Positions 56,980 through 64,000 of a stretch of 64,000 nucleotides of DNA are shown piece after piece. Source of the DNA: Nocardioides humilatus. GTDB lineage: Bacteria; Actinomycetota; Actinomycetes; Propionibacteriales; Nocardioidaceae. Where the stretch lies: positions 372,001-436,000 of the forward strand of contig NZ_VUJV01000003.1 in assembly GCF_008373755.1 (NCBI RefSeq), given 5' to 3'. The notes beneath the pieces are model-generated. The model saw only the letters and a list, made by a program, of their open reading frames with translations. It made no database searches and was not told where the DNA came from. The translations under genes and the position numbers were made by a program. Numbering within the stretch: the stretch's first letter is position 1; every line of letters starts with the position of its first letter.

Positions 56980-57633
56980 ATGTTGGTTGCTACGCGCCGG
57001 GTCGTTCGCGCCCGCGCTCTGGTGCTCTGGTCGGCCGCCACCGCGGGCGTCGGGGTGCTCGCTGCTGCCGTCCTGCCGATGCTCGTCACGGCACCCGAGA
57101 CGCTCGAGGCCCGCGACCGGTTCGCGGGCACGCTGACCACTGGTTGCGCAGCGGCCACCGTGGTCGCCGCTGCCTGGCTGTGGGCGATCACCACCGAGGT
57201 GGTCGTGAAGGTCCTCGCCGCAGGCGTCGACGGAGCAGGCGTCGTCGTGAGACGACCGGGGGGCTTGCGCCTGCTGCTGCTCGCCGCCTGTGGCGTGGTC
57301 GCCCTCGGCAGTCCGGCCGTGGCCGACACCCCCGGCCACCACGACAGCCCGAGCTTCACCACCGCGAACCTGTCCGGACTTCCGCTCCCCGATCGGGCCA
57401 CCGGCCATGCCGACCCGAAGGTGTCGTCACCGACGGCACCGCCGGAAGTCCACCAGGTCCGCTCGGGCGAGTCGCTCTGGACGATCGCGGAGCAGCGCCT
57501 GTCACCTGGCGCGGCCGTGGCCGACGTCTCGCGACTCGTCCAACGCATCTACCTCCGCAACGCCACCGCGATCGGGCCGGACCCCGACCTGATCGTGCCC
57601 GGCCAGGCCCTGGACATCCCACCGCCCGGCTGA
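56980..57633 (+). CDS. Membrane LysM-domain protein
   Basis: A protein of 217 residues with two or three N-terminal membrane helices (about 12-35, 50-75 and 90-110) and an outer LysM domain at the C-terminus: VHQVRSGESLWTIAEQRLSPGAAVADVSRLVQRIYLRNATAIG. GPDPDLIVPGQALDIPPPG closes it. LysM binds N-acetylglucosamine in peptidoglycan, so it likely tethers the wall. Placed directly after the 10-bp repeat array. The Rv3235-like gene follows after 42 bases and is probably in the same operon. Confidence 0.88.
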   Translation: MLVATRRVVRARALVLWSAATAGVGVLAAAVLPMLVTAPETLEARDRFAGTLTTGCAAATVVAAAWLWAITTEVVVKVLAAGVDGAGVVVRRPGGLRLLLLAACGVVALGSPAVADTPGHHDSPSFTTANLSGLPLPDRATGHADPKVSSPTAPPEVHQVRSGESLWTIAEQRLSPGAAVADVSRLVQRIYLRNATAIGPDPDLIVPGQALDIPPPG

Positions 57634-57675
57634 CCCGTCCGCACCGTCACTCACGTCCGCTCGAGGAGGACCCGA

Positions 57676-58185
57676 ATGACCACCACCGCGCTGTACCCGC
57701 TCGCGGGAGCCAGGCTCCCCGTCCCGGTGACCGCCACCCAGGGCACGCTCGCGCTCGCGCTGCTCCCCCGACGCGAGCCGCCGTCGCCGGCCGGCGACGG
57801 TCGCACCGGCGCCACGGTCGTCGCGATCGACCGACGACAGCGGGCAGTCGTGGAGGAATGGGCACGACGGTTCGCCCAGGCGGCCGTCGAGATCGTCGGC
57901 GGCGATCGTCCCGCTTCCCAGCTGTTGCGCTGGACTGCGCCGAGTGTCTACGACGACCTGCGCCGCCGGGCCCTGCTGGTGGCCCGCGCCGGCGGCCACC
58001 AGCCCGGACTGGCGCGGGTGCAGCCGGTCCGGCCGCGCGTGGTGAGCGTGCGGACCTGCTTCGTGCGGCCCGACGCCGTGGAGGCCGCGATCCACCTGCG
58101 CTACGGCGAGCGGTCCCGCGCCGTGGCCGCTCGGTTCGAACGGATCGATCAACGCTGGATCTGCACGGCGCTCGACTTTTCTTGA
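57676..58185 (+). CDS. Rv3235-family protein
   Basis: A protein of 169 residues of the actinobacterial Rv3235 family. AVVEEWARRFAQAAVEIVGGDRPASQLLRWTAPSVYDDLRRRALL is the helical core, and RPRVVSVRTCFVRPDAVEAAIHLRYGERSRAVAARFERIDQRWICTALDF is the beta part. No catalytic motif is visible. GAGGAGG precedes the ATG. Family members lie near secA in many genomes, which I recall rather than see here. The function is unknown. Confidence 0.88.
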   Translation: MTTTALYPLAGARLPVPVTATQGTLALALLPRREPPSPAGDGRTGATVVAIDRRQRAVVEEWARRFAQAAVEIVGGDRPASQLLRWTAPSVYDDLRRRALLVARAGGHQPGLARVQPVRPRVVSVRTCFVRPDAVEAAIHLRYGERSRAVAARFERIDQRWICTALDFS

Positions 58186-58327
58186 TCGACCTGGCCCGTT
58201 CGGGCCATGCCACATCGGTCGCGGCGGTGCCATAGTTGCTGGTGGCGGATGGGGCCGCCAACGGTGTGCTCGGGACGTGGCGCTCCCAGTCGATCCGTCG
58301 TCTGGATCGGCAACAGGAGCAGCGCCC

Positions 58328-60976
58328 ATGTCCCGTCACACGTGTCACGAGTCCTCACGAGGCCAGTCCCGGCTCGGCCGGCGTCGCTGGTCGCTCCACC
58401 TGCCGCTGGTCCTCCTCGCGTCCAGCGCCGTCGTCGCCGCCGGTCCGGCGCCCAGGGCGCCCGCGCTCACTCCTGAGTGTGTGCAGAGCACCACGACCAC
58501 GGTCGTGTGCACCTACGTCGGGCCCGCCGGTTCCAGCTGGAGCGTGCCCACGCCGGCCGGGGCGACCGAGCTGGACCTTCTCGTCATCGGGGCGTCCGGT
58601 GGCAACACCGGTGGGGCCTCGGGCGGCCGCGGCGCACGGATCACGCGGACGATGTCGGTCTCCGGCTCGGAGACCTTCCTGGTGCAGTTTCCCAACGACG
58701 GCGGCCTGCCCGGACCGGGCGCCGGCGCCGGCGGCGGGTCGGCCAGGCTGCTGCTGAGTCCGTCGACCGTGCTCGTCCATGCGGCCGGCGGCGGGGGCGC
58801 GGGCGCGTCGTCGGGGAGCAACGCCGGCGGATTCGGTGGTCAGGCCGGCGGCCCTAACGGATCGCTGGGTGGCAACGGGAGTGGCGATGCCCGTGGCGGC
58901 CTGGGCGCCACCATCAGCAATCACGGACCCGGCGGCGACGGCGCATGCACGTCCTTCCCACCGGTGTGCCTCGACGACGGAGATCCCGGTACCTCCGCCC
59001 ACGGCGGTAACGGCGGCGCCGACGCGCTCAGCAACGTCGGCGGTGGAGGCGGCGGAGGCGGTGCCTTCAAGGGCGGCGGTGGCGGCGCCGGCTTCGACTC
59101 CCCGGGCGCATCGGGCGCGGGAGGGGGCGGCGGCTCGAGCGTCATTCCCTCCGGGGCGGTCTTCAGCACGGACTCGACCGGGCGTCGGGTGGTCCTCACC
59201 TTCCGCAGCCCGCTGGGGTCCGCCTTCCCCGCCGGCCTGGACCTCGGACCGGTCTCGGTCGGGACGTCATCGACCCAGTTCTTCCAGCTGCGCAACGCGG
59301 GCAGCGCGCCGATGACGATCTCCAACATCGGGACCTTCGGCCCGTTCTCGCGGAGCACCAACTGCTTCAGCGGGCCGCTCGCCCCCAACGCCACCTGCAT
59401 CGTCAACGTGACCTTCAGTCCCGTGACAACCGGCTACTCGTCGGCGTCCGTGATCGTGACGAGCAACTCGATGGACGGTGTCATGAGCATCCCGGTGGCT
59501 GGCATCGGCGTCCAGGCGCTCGCATCGCCGACACCGTCGTCGTTGTCGTTCGCGCCGACGCTCGTGGGCGACGAGAGCGCGACCCAGACTGTGACCCTGC
59601 GCAACAGCGGCAGTGCGAGCCTGCAGATCACCTCGGCTGACCTGACCGGCGTCGCACCGGGCGAGTTCGTCGAGACCAACGACGGCTGCACCGGCGCAAG
59701 CCTGCCGCCCAACGCGACGTGCACCGTGAGCGTTGCCTTCAGGCCGACCAGCACCGGCGCGAAGTCCGCGCAGCTCAGGTTCGTCGACAACGCGCCGAAC
59801 AGCCCGCAGAACATCGCGTTGAGCGGCACCGGCACCCTTCCGGCAGTCACCGTCACGTCGAGCCTCGACTTCGGTGCGCTGGAGATCGGCGCGTCCTCCG
59901 CGCCGATGACCGCGACGATCGAGAACGTCGGGAGCGGCCCCCTCCAGGTGTCGGGAGTGAGCCTGGCCGGCGCCGATCCCGACGACTTCGTGATCGGTTC
60001 CCACTCCTGTGTCGCGACGATCCCGGCGGGCGGCACGTGCGAGGTCCCGGTCACCTTCAGCCCGCAGCACCGGGGAGCCCGCACCGCCAGTCTCAGGTTC
60101 ACCGACAGCGCAGCGGGAAGTCCGCACGAGGTGGCCCTCGAAGGGACCGCGCTCGCCCTGGGGGACCTGCAGGTGCGCGGACCCGGCAGCGCCTACACCC
60201 GTGGCCAGGGCAGCCTGGTCACCCTCGGCGTGACCGCGGGCAAGACGGCTTCGCACGACGTGAAGGTGGTCAACACCTCGGCGGTGGCGCGCTCCTTCGA
60301 GATCACTCTGACCCAGGATCAGGCGGCCGCCACGGCAACACTCCTCAAAGGCTCGCGCGAGCTGCCGAAGAACCCGACCGGCCACTACGTGACCGCCGTG
60401 CTGGCGCCCGGCAAGTCCGCCGTCTACGTGCTGAAGGTCAAGCCCCTCGGGACCGGCCAGGTGACGAGCGGCGTGGCCGTCCACCTGATCGCTCCCAACG
60501 GCGCCGAGCACGACGGCGTACGGACCGAGACCAACGTGCGGGCTCCGAAGACCGGCACCGACGCGTTCGGCGTCTTCGTCCGGGCGGGGTCGCAGCCCTA
60601 CATCGGCGGCGCGGTCGACGGCCAGACGGCCACCGCCAACAGCGTGGTGCTCGGCAAGAGCACGAAGTTCACCGCGTTGCTCCGCAACGACAGCACGGCG
60701 CCGACCGCCATGACCTTCCGGATGTCTGGTGCAACCAACGCCTGCTGGACCACCACGGTCACCACGAAGGAGGGTGTCTCGACGGTCGACATCAGCGCCG
60801 CGGCCACCGGCGGCGGTTACCTGACCAAGGTCCTCTCCCCCGGCGGATCGACGAAGGTGACGATCGCACTCCAACGCATCGCAGACGGCTGCAGCGCGAT
60901 GTCGTGGCAGGTGTCGTCCTACGACGGGGCCGTGCAGCAGCACTTCTCGTTCGTGCTGGCCAATCCAGCCCTCTGA
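58328..60976 (+). CDS. Large secreted protein: Gly-rich domain, three ASH-type Ig domains, C-terminal two-lobed module
   Basis: A protein of 882 residues with a Sec signal (about 21-43). Residues 95-290 are glycine-rich (ELDLLVIGASGGNTGG, GGGGAGFDSPGASGAGGGGGSS). Residues 305-605 are three choice-of-anchor-D/ASPM-SPD-2-Hydin domains with DFG(A/P)(L/V) and CTVSVAFRPT-type strands. Residues 611-882 are a module shared with the products of 62434-63363 and 63480-64000. Lobe A has VRGPGSAYTRGQGS, and lobe B has FVRAGSQPYIGGAVDG from about residue 750. It is probably a surface adhesin or coat protein. AGGAG precedes the ATG. Confidence 0.8.
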   Translation: MSRHTCHESSRGQSRLGRRRWSLHLPLVLLASSAVVAAGPAPRAPALTPECVQSTTTTVVCTYVGPAGSSWSVPTPAGATELDLLVIGASGGNTGGASGGRGARITRTMSVSGSETFLVQFPNDGGLPGPGAGAGGGSARLLLSPSTVLVHAAGGGGAGASSGSNAGGFGGQAGGPNGSLGGNGSGDARGGLGATISNHGPGGDGACTSFPPVCLDDGDPGTSAHGGNGGADALSNVGGGGGGGGAFKGGGGGAGFDSPGASGAGGGGGSSVIPSGAVFSTDSTGRRVVLTFRSPLGSAFPAGLDLGPVSVGTSSTQFFQLRNAGSAPMTISNIGTFGPFSRSTNCFSGPLAPNATCIVNVTFSPVTTGYSSASVIVTSNSMDGVMSIPVAGIGVQALASPTPSSLSFAPTLVGDESATQTVTLRNSGSASLQITSADLTGVAPGEFVETNDGCTGASLPPNATCTVSVAFRPTSTGAKSAQLRFVDNAPNSPQNIALSGTGTLPAVTVTSSLDFGALEIGASSAPMTATIENVGSGPLQVSGVSLAGADPDDFVIGSHSCVATIPAGGTCEVPVTFSPQHRGARTASLRFTDSAAGSPHEVALEGTALALGDLQVRGPGSAYTRGQGSLVTLGVTAGKTASHDVKVVNTSAVARSFEITLTQDQAAATATLLKGSRELPKNPTGHYVTAVLAPGKSAVYVLKVKPLGTGQVTSGVAVHLIAPNGAEHDGVRTETNVRAPKTGTDAFGVFVRAGSQPYIGGAVDGQTATANSVVLGKSTKFTALLRNDSTAPTAMTFRMSGATNACWTTTVTTKEGVSTVDISAAATGGGYLTKVLSPGGSTKVTIALQRIADGCSAMSWQVSSYDGAVQQHFSFVLANPAL

Positions 60977-61032
60977 CACTCGGTGCTTATTTTCTCCTGA
61001 CTCGACTGCTTTTTGCCGGAGATCTTCCCTTT

Positions 61033-61048
61033 TGTGATGGCCGTCACT
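61033..61048. promoter_or_regulatory. Crp-like site before the SGNH hydrolase gene
   Basis: TGTGATGGCCGTCACT matches nine of ten defined positions of TGTGA-N6-TCACA. It abuts TATCTT (61048-61053), a plausible -10, so binding could repress. It lies in an A/T-rich stretch, 59 bases before the ATG. Confidence 0.45.
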
Positions 61049-61059
61049 ATCTTCACTCC

Positions 61060-61075
61060 GGGTCCGTGCGGACCC
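61060..61075 (+). promoter_or_regulatory. 5'-leader hairpin of the SGNH hydrolase gene
   Basis: GGGTCCG-TG-CGGACCC is a perfect 7-bp stem placed about where transcription would begin. It could stabilise the mRNA 5' end. It lacks a T-run and so is not a convincing terminator. Confidence 0.4.
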
Positions 61076-61106
61076 CGGGGAGGGAAGACCCGAGGAGAAC
61101 ATCTGT

Positions 61107-62321
61107 ATGTTCCGCACGCTCAGACTGCCCGTCCTGTCCGCCCTCGCGATCACCGCAGCGACGCTGCTCGCCCCCGGTGCGACTCCTGTCGCCCACGCTG
61201 ACGGGCCCGGTGTCGGCGCCCCGTGGGTCGTCTCCGTCGGCGACTCCTACATCTCTGGTGAGGCCGGCCGCTGGGCCGGTTCCTCCAACTCCGACAGCAA
61301 CCGCGCTGACGCGACGGGCTCGACGACGTACTACGACAACGCCTCCGGCACGGGCGAGGCCATCGACCGCTGCCACCGCAGCAAGAGCGCCGAGATCAAG
61401 ATCGGCGGGGGGATCAACAGCCTCAACCTCGCCTGCTCGGGCGCGAAGACCGCGACCGTCAGCGGCAGTCCCTTCAAGCCGGGCCTCGACTTCTACTCCG
61501 GCTCCGAGGGGGTCGGCCAAGCGCGCGCCCTGCAGACCTTCGCGACGACGCACAACGTGAAGATGGTCGTGGTCAGCATCGGTGGCAACGACTTCAACTT
61601 CGCCGACGTGGTGCAGTCCTGCGTCACCGACTTCCTCACCTCACCGTCGTGGTGGCCCGACTACTGCAAGGACGACAGCAGCGTCACCGCAAACTTCACG
61701 AGCGGCAACATCAGCACCGTGAAGACCAGGATCGCGGGCGCCCTGGTCAACATCCGCACGGCGATGCGCAACGCCGGCTACGCCGACAGCTCGTGGACGA
61801 TGCTCGTCCAGACCTACCCGAGCCCGGTCCCCAACGGCTCCGGCTTCCGCTACAGCCAGAGCGGCTACACCCGCCAGAGCACCGGCGGCTGCGGCTTCTG
61901 GAACGCTGACGCCGACTGGGCCAACGGCACGGCGCTGCCGACGATCAACAACACCGTCACCGGCGCGATCACGCAGGGCGGCATCACCAACGCCAAGGTC
62001 CTCAACCTCGCCAACACCTTCAACGGCCGCCGCCTCTGCGAGTCGGGCGTCGGCCTCTACGAGGAGGTCGGCGTCGCCAACTGGACCTCGAGCAACGCGG
62101 TCGACAAGACCGAGTGGGTCAACCAGATCCGCACGGTCTCGACCTGCTGCTCGAGCAGCCCCTACTACATCCAAGAGTCCCTGCACCCCAACTACTGGGG
62201 ACAGCTGGCCGTGCGCTCATGCGTGCGTCAGGCCTACAACGGGGGCACGCCGAAGGGTGGCATCTGCACCCGGACGGGCACGGGACTGCTCAACGGCGAG
62301 CCGAGGATGACGCTGCAGTAA
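61107..62321 (+). CDS. Secreted SGNH/GDSL hydrolase
   Basis: A secreted esterase or lipase of 404 residues with a Sec signal (about 1-32, ending AHA). Block I is VVSVGDSYISGEAGRW with the Ser nucleophile, block III is MVVVSIGGNDFNFADVV with Gly and Asn of the oxyanion hole, and block V is IQESLHPNYWGQLAVRSC with the His. Several Cys (LACSGAK, QSCVTD, DYCKDD, VSTCCSSS, RSCVRQ) suggest disulfides, as in Streptomyces-type SGNH lipases. A C-terminal extension ends MTLQ. GAGGAG precedes the ATG. It lies inside the run of module proteins. Confidence 0.9.
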   Translation: MFRTLRLPVLSALAITAATLLAPGATPVAHADGPGVGAPWVVSVGDSYISGEAGRWAGSSNSDSNRADATGSTTYYDNASGTGEAIDRCHRSKSAEIKIGGGINSLNLACSGAKTATVSGSPFKPGLDFYSGSEGVGQARALQTFATTHNVKMVVVSIGGNDFNFADVVQSCVTDFLTSPSWWPDYCKDDSSVTANFTSGNISTVKTRIAGALVNIRTAMRNAGYADSSWTMLVQTYPSPVPNGSGFRYSQSGYTRQSTGGCGFWNADADWANGTALPTINNTVTGAITQGGITNAKVLNLANTFNGRRLCESGVGLYEEVGVANWTSSNAVDKTEWVNQIRTVSTCCSSSPYYIQESLHPNYWGQLAVRSCVRQAYNGGTPKGGICTRTGTGLLNGEPRMTLQ

Positions 62322-62340
62322 GGGCGCCATCGTCGCAGGA

Positions 62341-62406
62341 TCATCCGATCGGACGAAGCAGGGAGGCGCGAGCCGGTAGTACCGTCACGGTGGATCCTCG
62401 GGAGCC
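62341..62406 (+). promoter_or_regulatory. Conserved upstream block, copy 1
   Basis: TCATCCGATCGG (62341), GGTAGTACCGTC (62375) and the exact 15-mer GGATCCTCGGGAGCC (62392-62406) recur in order and spacing before the gene at 63480. TACCGT inside it could be the -10. It lies between the SGNH stop and the first stand-alone module gene. Confidence 0.65.
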
Positions 62407-62433
62407 AGATTTCTTCGACTCCCAGGAGACCTC

Positions 62434-63363
62434 ATGTTGACGCTGCGCCGTGCTCGCACCTCCCTCCTCGCTCTCGCGGTCTTCTTCGCGTGCGCCCTCG
62501 TGGGGCTGTCGCCGCCAGCACCGGCCTCGGCCGAGGTCACGACCGGCAAGGTGATCATCAAGGGGCCTGGCAGCGGCTACTCCGGCCCGGGCGGCATCGT
62601 CAGCGAAGTGGTCACGGCGGGAGGCACGGCGACCTACCAGGTGCGCGTCGTGAACTTCGGTGACGAGCCGGCCCAGTTCGTCGTCAAGATGAAGAACGAA
62701 TTCCTGCCGGCCACCCAGACCCTCCACGCCGGGGCGACCAACATCACGGCCAGCGCGGTCGCCCCGACTGGCTACCTGACACCGATCATCGCTCCCGGCA
62801 GCTATCGCCAGCTGACCCTCAAGGTCAAGACCTCGGTCCTGCCCTCACAAGGACGGACACGGGCTGAGGTCACTTTGGAGACGCCGGGAGGCACCTACCT
62901 CACCTTCGGGTGGCTCTACACGATGCTGAAGCCGCCTGCTCACGGCAACACGGCCTACCAGGTGTATGCGAAGCAGGGTTCGCAGGCCTACGTCGGCGGC
63001 CATCAGGTCGGCCAGTTCGCGACCGCACCCGCCGTGCGGCCGACCGGGAAGGCCGTCTTCTCCGTGAAGTTCCAGAACGACGGGCCGAGCCCCGAGCAGA
63101 TCCACGGCCGGATGAACCTCCCCTCGGACTGCTTCACCTACACCGCCGAGCACCGGACCGAGGACGTGACCGAAGCCTTGACGACGGGTACCTGGAACAC
63201 GCCCCTCTTGCCGCCGGGACGCTCGGCGACGATCAAGATCACCGTGGAGCTCACCGGGGAGTCGTGCTACGGCGCGTTCAGCCTGGCCGACATCCAAGCG
63301 TCCGAGTGGGACGGATCCGGACACAACAAGGTGCAGATCCTCACGCCCCGGGTAGCGACGTGA
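62434..63363 (+). CDS. Secreted two-lobed module protein, copy 1
   Basis: A protein of 309 residues with a Sec signal (about 1-31, ending ASAE). Lobe A runs from VIIKGPGSGYSGPGG through YQVRVVNFGDEPAQFVVKM and GYLTPIIAPGSYRQLTLKV. Lobe B begins VYAKQGSQAYVGGHQVGQ and has VKFQNDGPSPEQIHGRM and LLPPGRSATIKITVEL. Each lobe is predicted to be an Ig-like beta sandwich. The same two lobes form the last 270 residues of the 882-residue protein at 58328. CAGGAG precedes the ATG. No enzymatic motif and no recognised family. Confidence 0.75.
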   Translation: MLTLRRARTSLLALAVFFACALVGLSPPAPASAEVTTGKVIIKGPGSGYSGPGGIVSEVVTAGGTATYQVRVVNFGDEPAQFVVKMKNEFLPATQTLHAGATNITASAVAPTGYLTPIIAPGSYRQLTLKVKTSVLPSQGRTRAEVTLETPGGTYLTFGWLYTMLKPPAHGNTAYQVYAKQGSQAYVGGHQVGQFATAPAVRPTGKAVFSVKFQNDGPSPEQIHGRMNLPSDCFTYTAEHRTEDVTEALTTGTWNTPLLPPGRSATIKITVELTGESCYGAFSLADIQASEWDGSGHNKVQILTPRVAT

Positions 63364-63379
63364 TCCACCCAACACGGAG

Positions 63380-63446
63380 TCATCCGGTCGGCTGATGCAA
63401 GTCGCGCGAGCGCGGTAGTAGCGTCGATATCGGATCCTCGGGAGCC
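63380..63446 (+). promoter_or_regulatory. Conserved upstream block, copy 2
   Basis: TCATCCGGTCGG (63380), GGTAGTAGCGTC (63414) and GGATCCTCGGGAGCC (63432-63446). It matches copy 1 in order and almost exactly in spacing. TAGCGT may be the -10. Confidence 0.65.
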
Positions 63447-63479
63447 TTCCACACGTTCCTCTGCTCCTGAGGAGTTCCG

Positions 63480-64000
63480 ATGTCGATGCTGCCCCGCGCA
63501 CTCGCGTTCCTGCTCTCGTGCTGCCTGGTCGGACTGCCCGCAGCACCCGCCTCCGCCGCCGACGATTCGGCCCGGATCCTCATCAAGGGGAAGGGGTCGC
63601 GCTTCACCGCCTCCAGCAACCCGAGCGTCCCGGCCGCGATCGCCACCGCGATCCCCCGCAGCAAGCCGGTGAAGTACACGGCGCGCGTGCTCAACACGGG
63701 TGACGATCCCGCACGGTTCAAGGTCGACCTCTTCACCGACCCTCTCTTCATCCCAGCGACGCAAACGGTCAAGGTCGGGAAGGTCGACATCACCGCGGAG
63801 TTCGAGGACAGCGGGGTCTACACGACACCGATCCTGGCACCGGGTGACTACGTCGAGTTGGACCTGAGGGTGACGCCCGACCCGGACTTCGTGCCTGACA
63901 ACCCCAACTATTCGTTGGTGCTGACCGGCCTCCTCGTCTACTCGACCGACTCCGAGTACCTGACGGGCGGCGCCTTGTACACGATGCTCAAGGCGCCGGC
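63480..64000 (+). CDS. Secreted two-lobed module protein, copy 2 (cut by window edge)
   Basis: The first 173 residues of a protein with a Sec signal (about 1-27, ending ASAAD). Lobe A is clearly homologous to copy 1: ILIKGKGSRFTASS, YTARVLNTGDDPARFKVDLF, PATQTVKVGKVDITAE and YTTPILAPGDYVELDLRV. It reaches ALYTMLKAPA, the point where copy 1 has LYTMLKPPA. The rest, presumably lobe B, is outside the window. GAGGAG precedes the ATG. The function is unknown; a tandem duplication with its promoter is evident. Confidence 0.72.
   Translation, partial: MSMLPRALAFLLSCCLVGLPAAPASAADDSARILIKGKGSRFTASSNPSVPAAIATAIPRSKPVKYTARVLNTGDDPARFKVDLFTDPLFIPATQTVKVGKVDITAEFEDSGVYTTPILAPGDYVELDLRVTPDPDFVPDNPNYSLVLTGLLVYSTDSEYLTGGALYTMLKAP

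Noticed and set aside
61060-61075. Rho-independent terminator of the large secreted gene
   Set aside because: The hairpin lies downstream of a -10-like box and 84 bases after the stop, and it has no T-run; it suits the leader of the next gene better.

Overview
The window is chromosomal DNA of a high-GC actinobacterium. Third codon positions are almost all G or C, GTG starts are common, the cell-wall and division genes are of actinobacterial type, and many family members (DUF501, DUF5302, DUF6758, Rv3235, FdxC-DapC) are known mainly from Actinomycetota. The overall flavour is that of Nocardioides or a close relative (Nocardioidaceae); this is inference from gene content, not a database match. 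I see no insertion sequence, prophage, integrase or CRISPR array. No stretch above 300 bases is free of genes.

Layout. 1-2.3 kb: the 5' part of ileS with its T-box leader and a Uma2 nuclease-like gene. 2.3-5.3 kb: a DinB-like gene and two secreted proteins. 5.3-12.8 kb: dapD, small secreted paralogues, a TPR protein, a cupin, a lipoprotein esterase, then dapC and a 7Fe ferredoxin. 12.8-24.7 kb: a GNAT protein, a class III cyclase/ATPase regulator, cbs, a DUF4331-TPR pair behind a Crp-type site, an SGNH hydrolase and a Bax-inhibitor-like protein. 24.8-33.2 kb, all minus strand: a GH5 enzyme, a methyltransferase, an odd tRNA gene, def, an ACT protein, a pseudokinase-lectin-like fusion, and the ppx-DUF501-ftsB-eno cluster. 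33.3-44.8 kb: sterol desaturase family protein, DEAD-box helicase, MFS, L,D-transpeptidase, orphan ParA, MarC, PHP and histidine phosphatase genes. 44.8-52.2 kb: a CASTOR/POLLUX-like channel, a double MaoC hydratase, a sulfotransferase/glycosyltransferase group and an acyl-CoA dehydrogenase. 52.2-58.2 kb: a palindromic repeat cluster, MgtE-N/CBS, DUF1003, Mrp, TatB, LysM and Rv3235-family genes. 58.3-64.0 kb: a run of large secreted proteins that share a two-lobed module I do not recognise, with an SGNH hydrolase among them.

How the genes fit. Lysine/meso-DAP synthesis (dapD, dapC), wall remodelling (L,D-transpeptidase, LysM), division (FtsB) and protein export (TatB) are housekeeping. From memory, several neighbourhoods match Mycobacterium tuberculosis: eno-ftsB-DUF501-ppx (Rv1023-Rv1026), fdxC-dapC (Rv1177-Rv1178), ferritin-like/rhlE/parA/phosphatase (Rv3210c-Rv3214) and MgtE-N/Mrp/TatB (Rv1224-Rv1232c). 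Interspersed are lineage-specific secreted proteins.

The most striking signals are: a -10-like hexamer (TANNNT) placed 6-7 nt before the start codon of many genes, which implies leaderless mRNAs; an ultrashort translational T-box; a type I tRNA gene with an apparent UAA anticodon, ending one base before a methyltransferase GTG start; two genes (dapC and the helicase) whose only reasonable start is CTG; a KstR-type operator inside the GH5 gene; and the tandem module family with a duplicated promoter block at the right edge.
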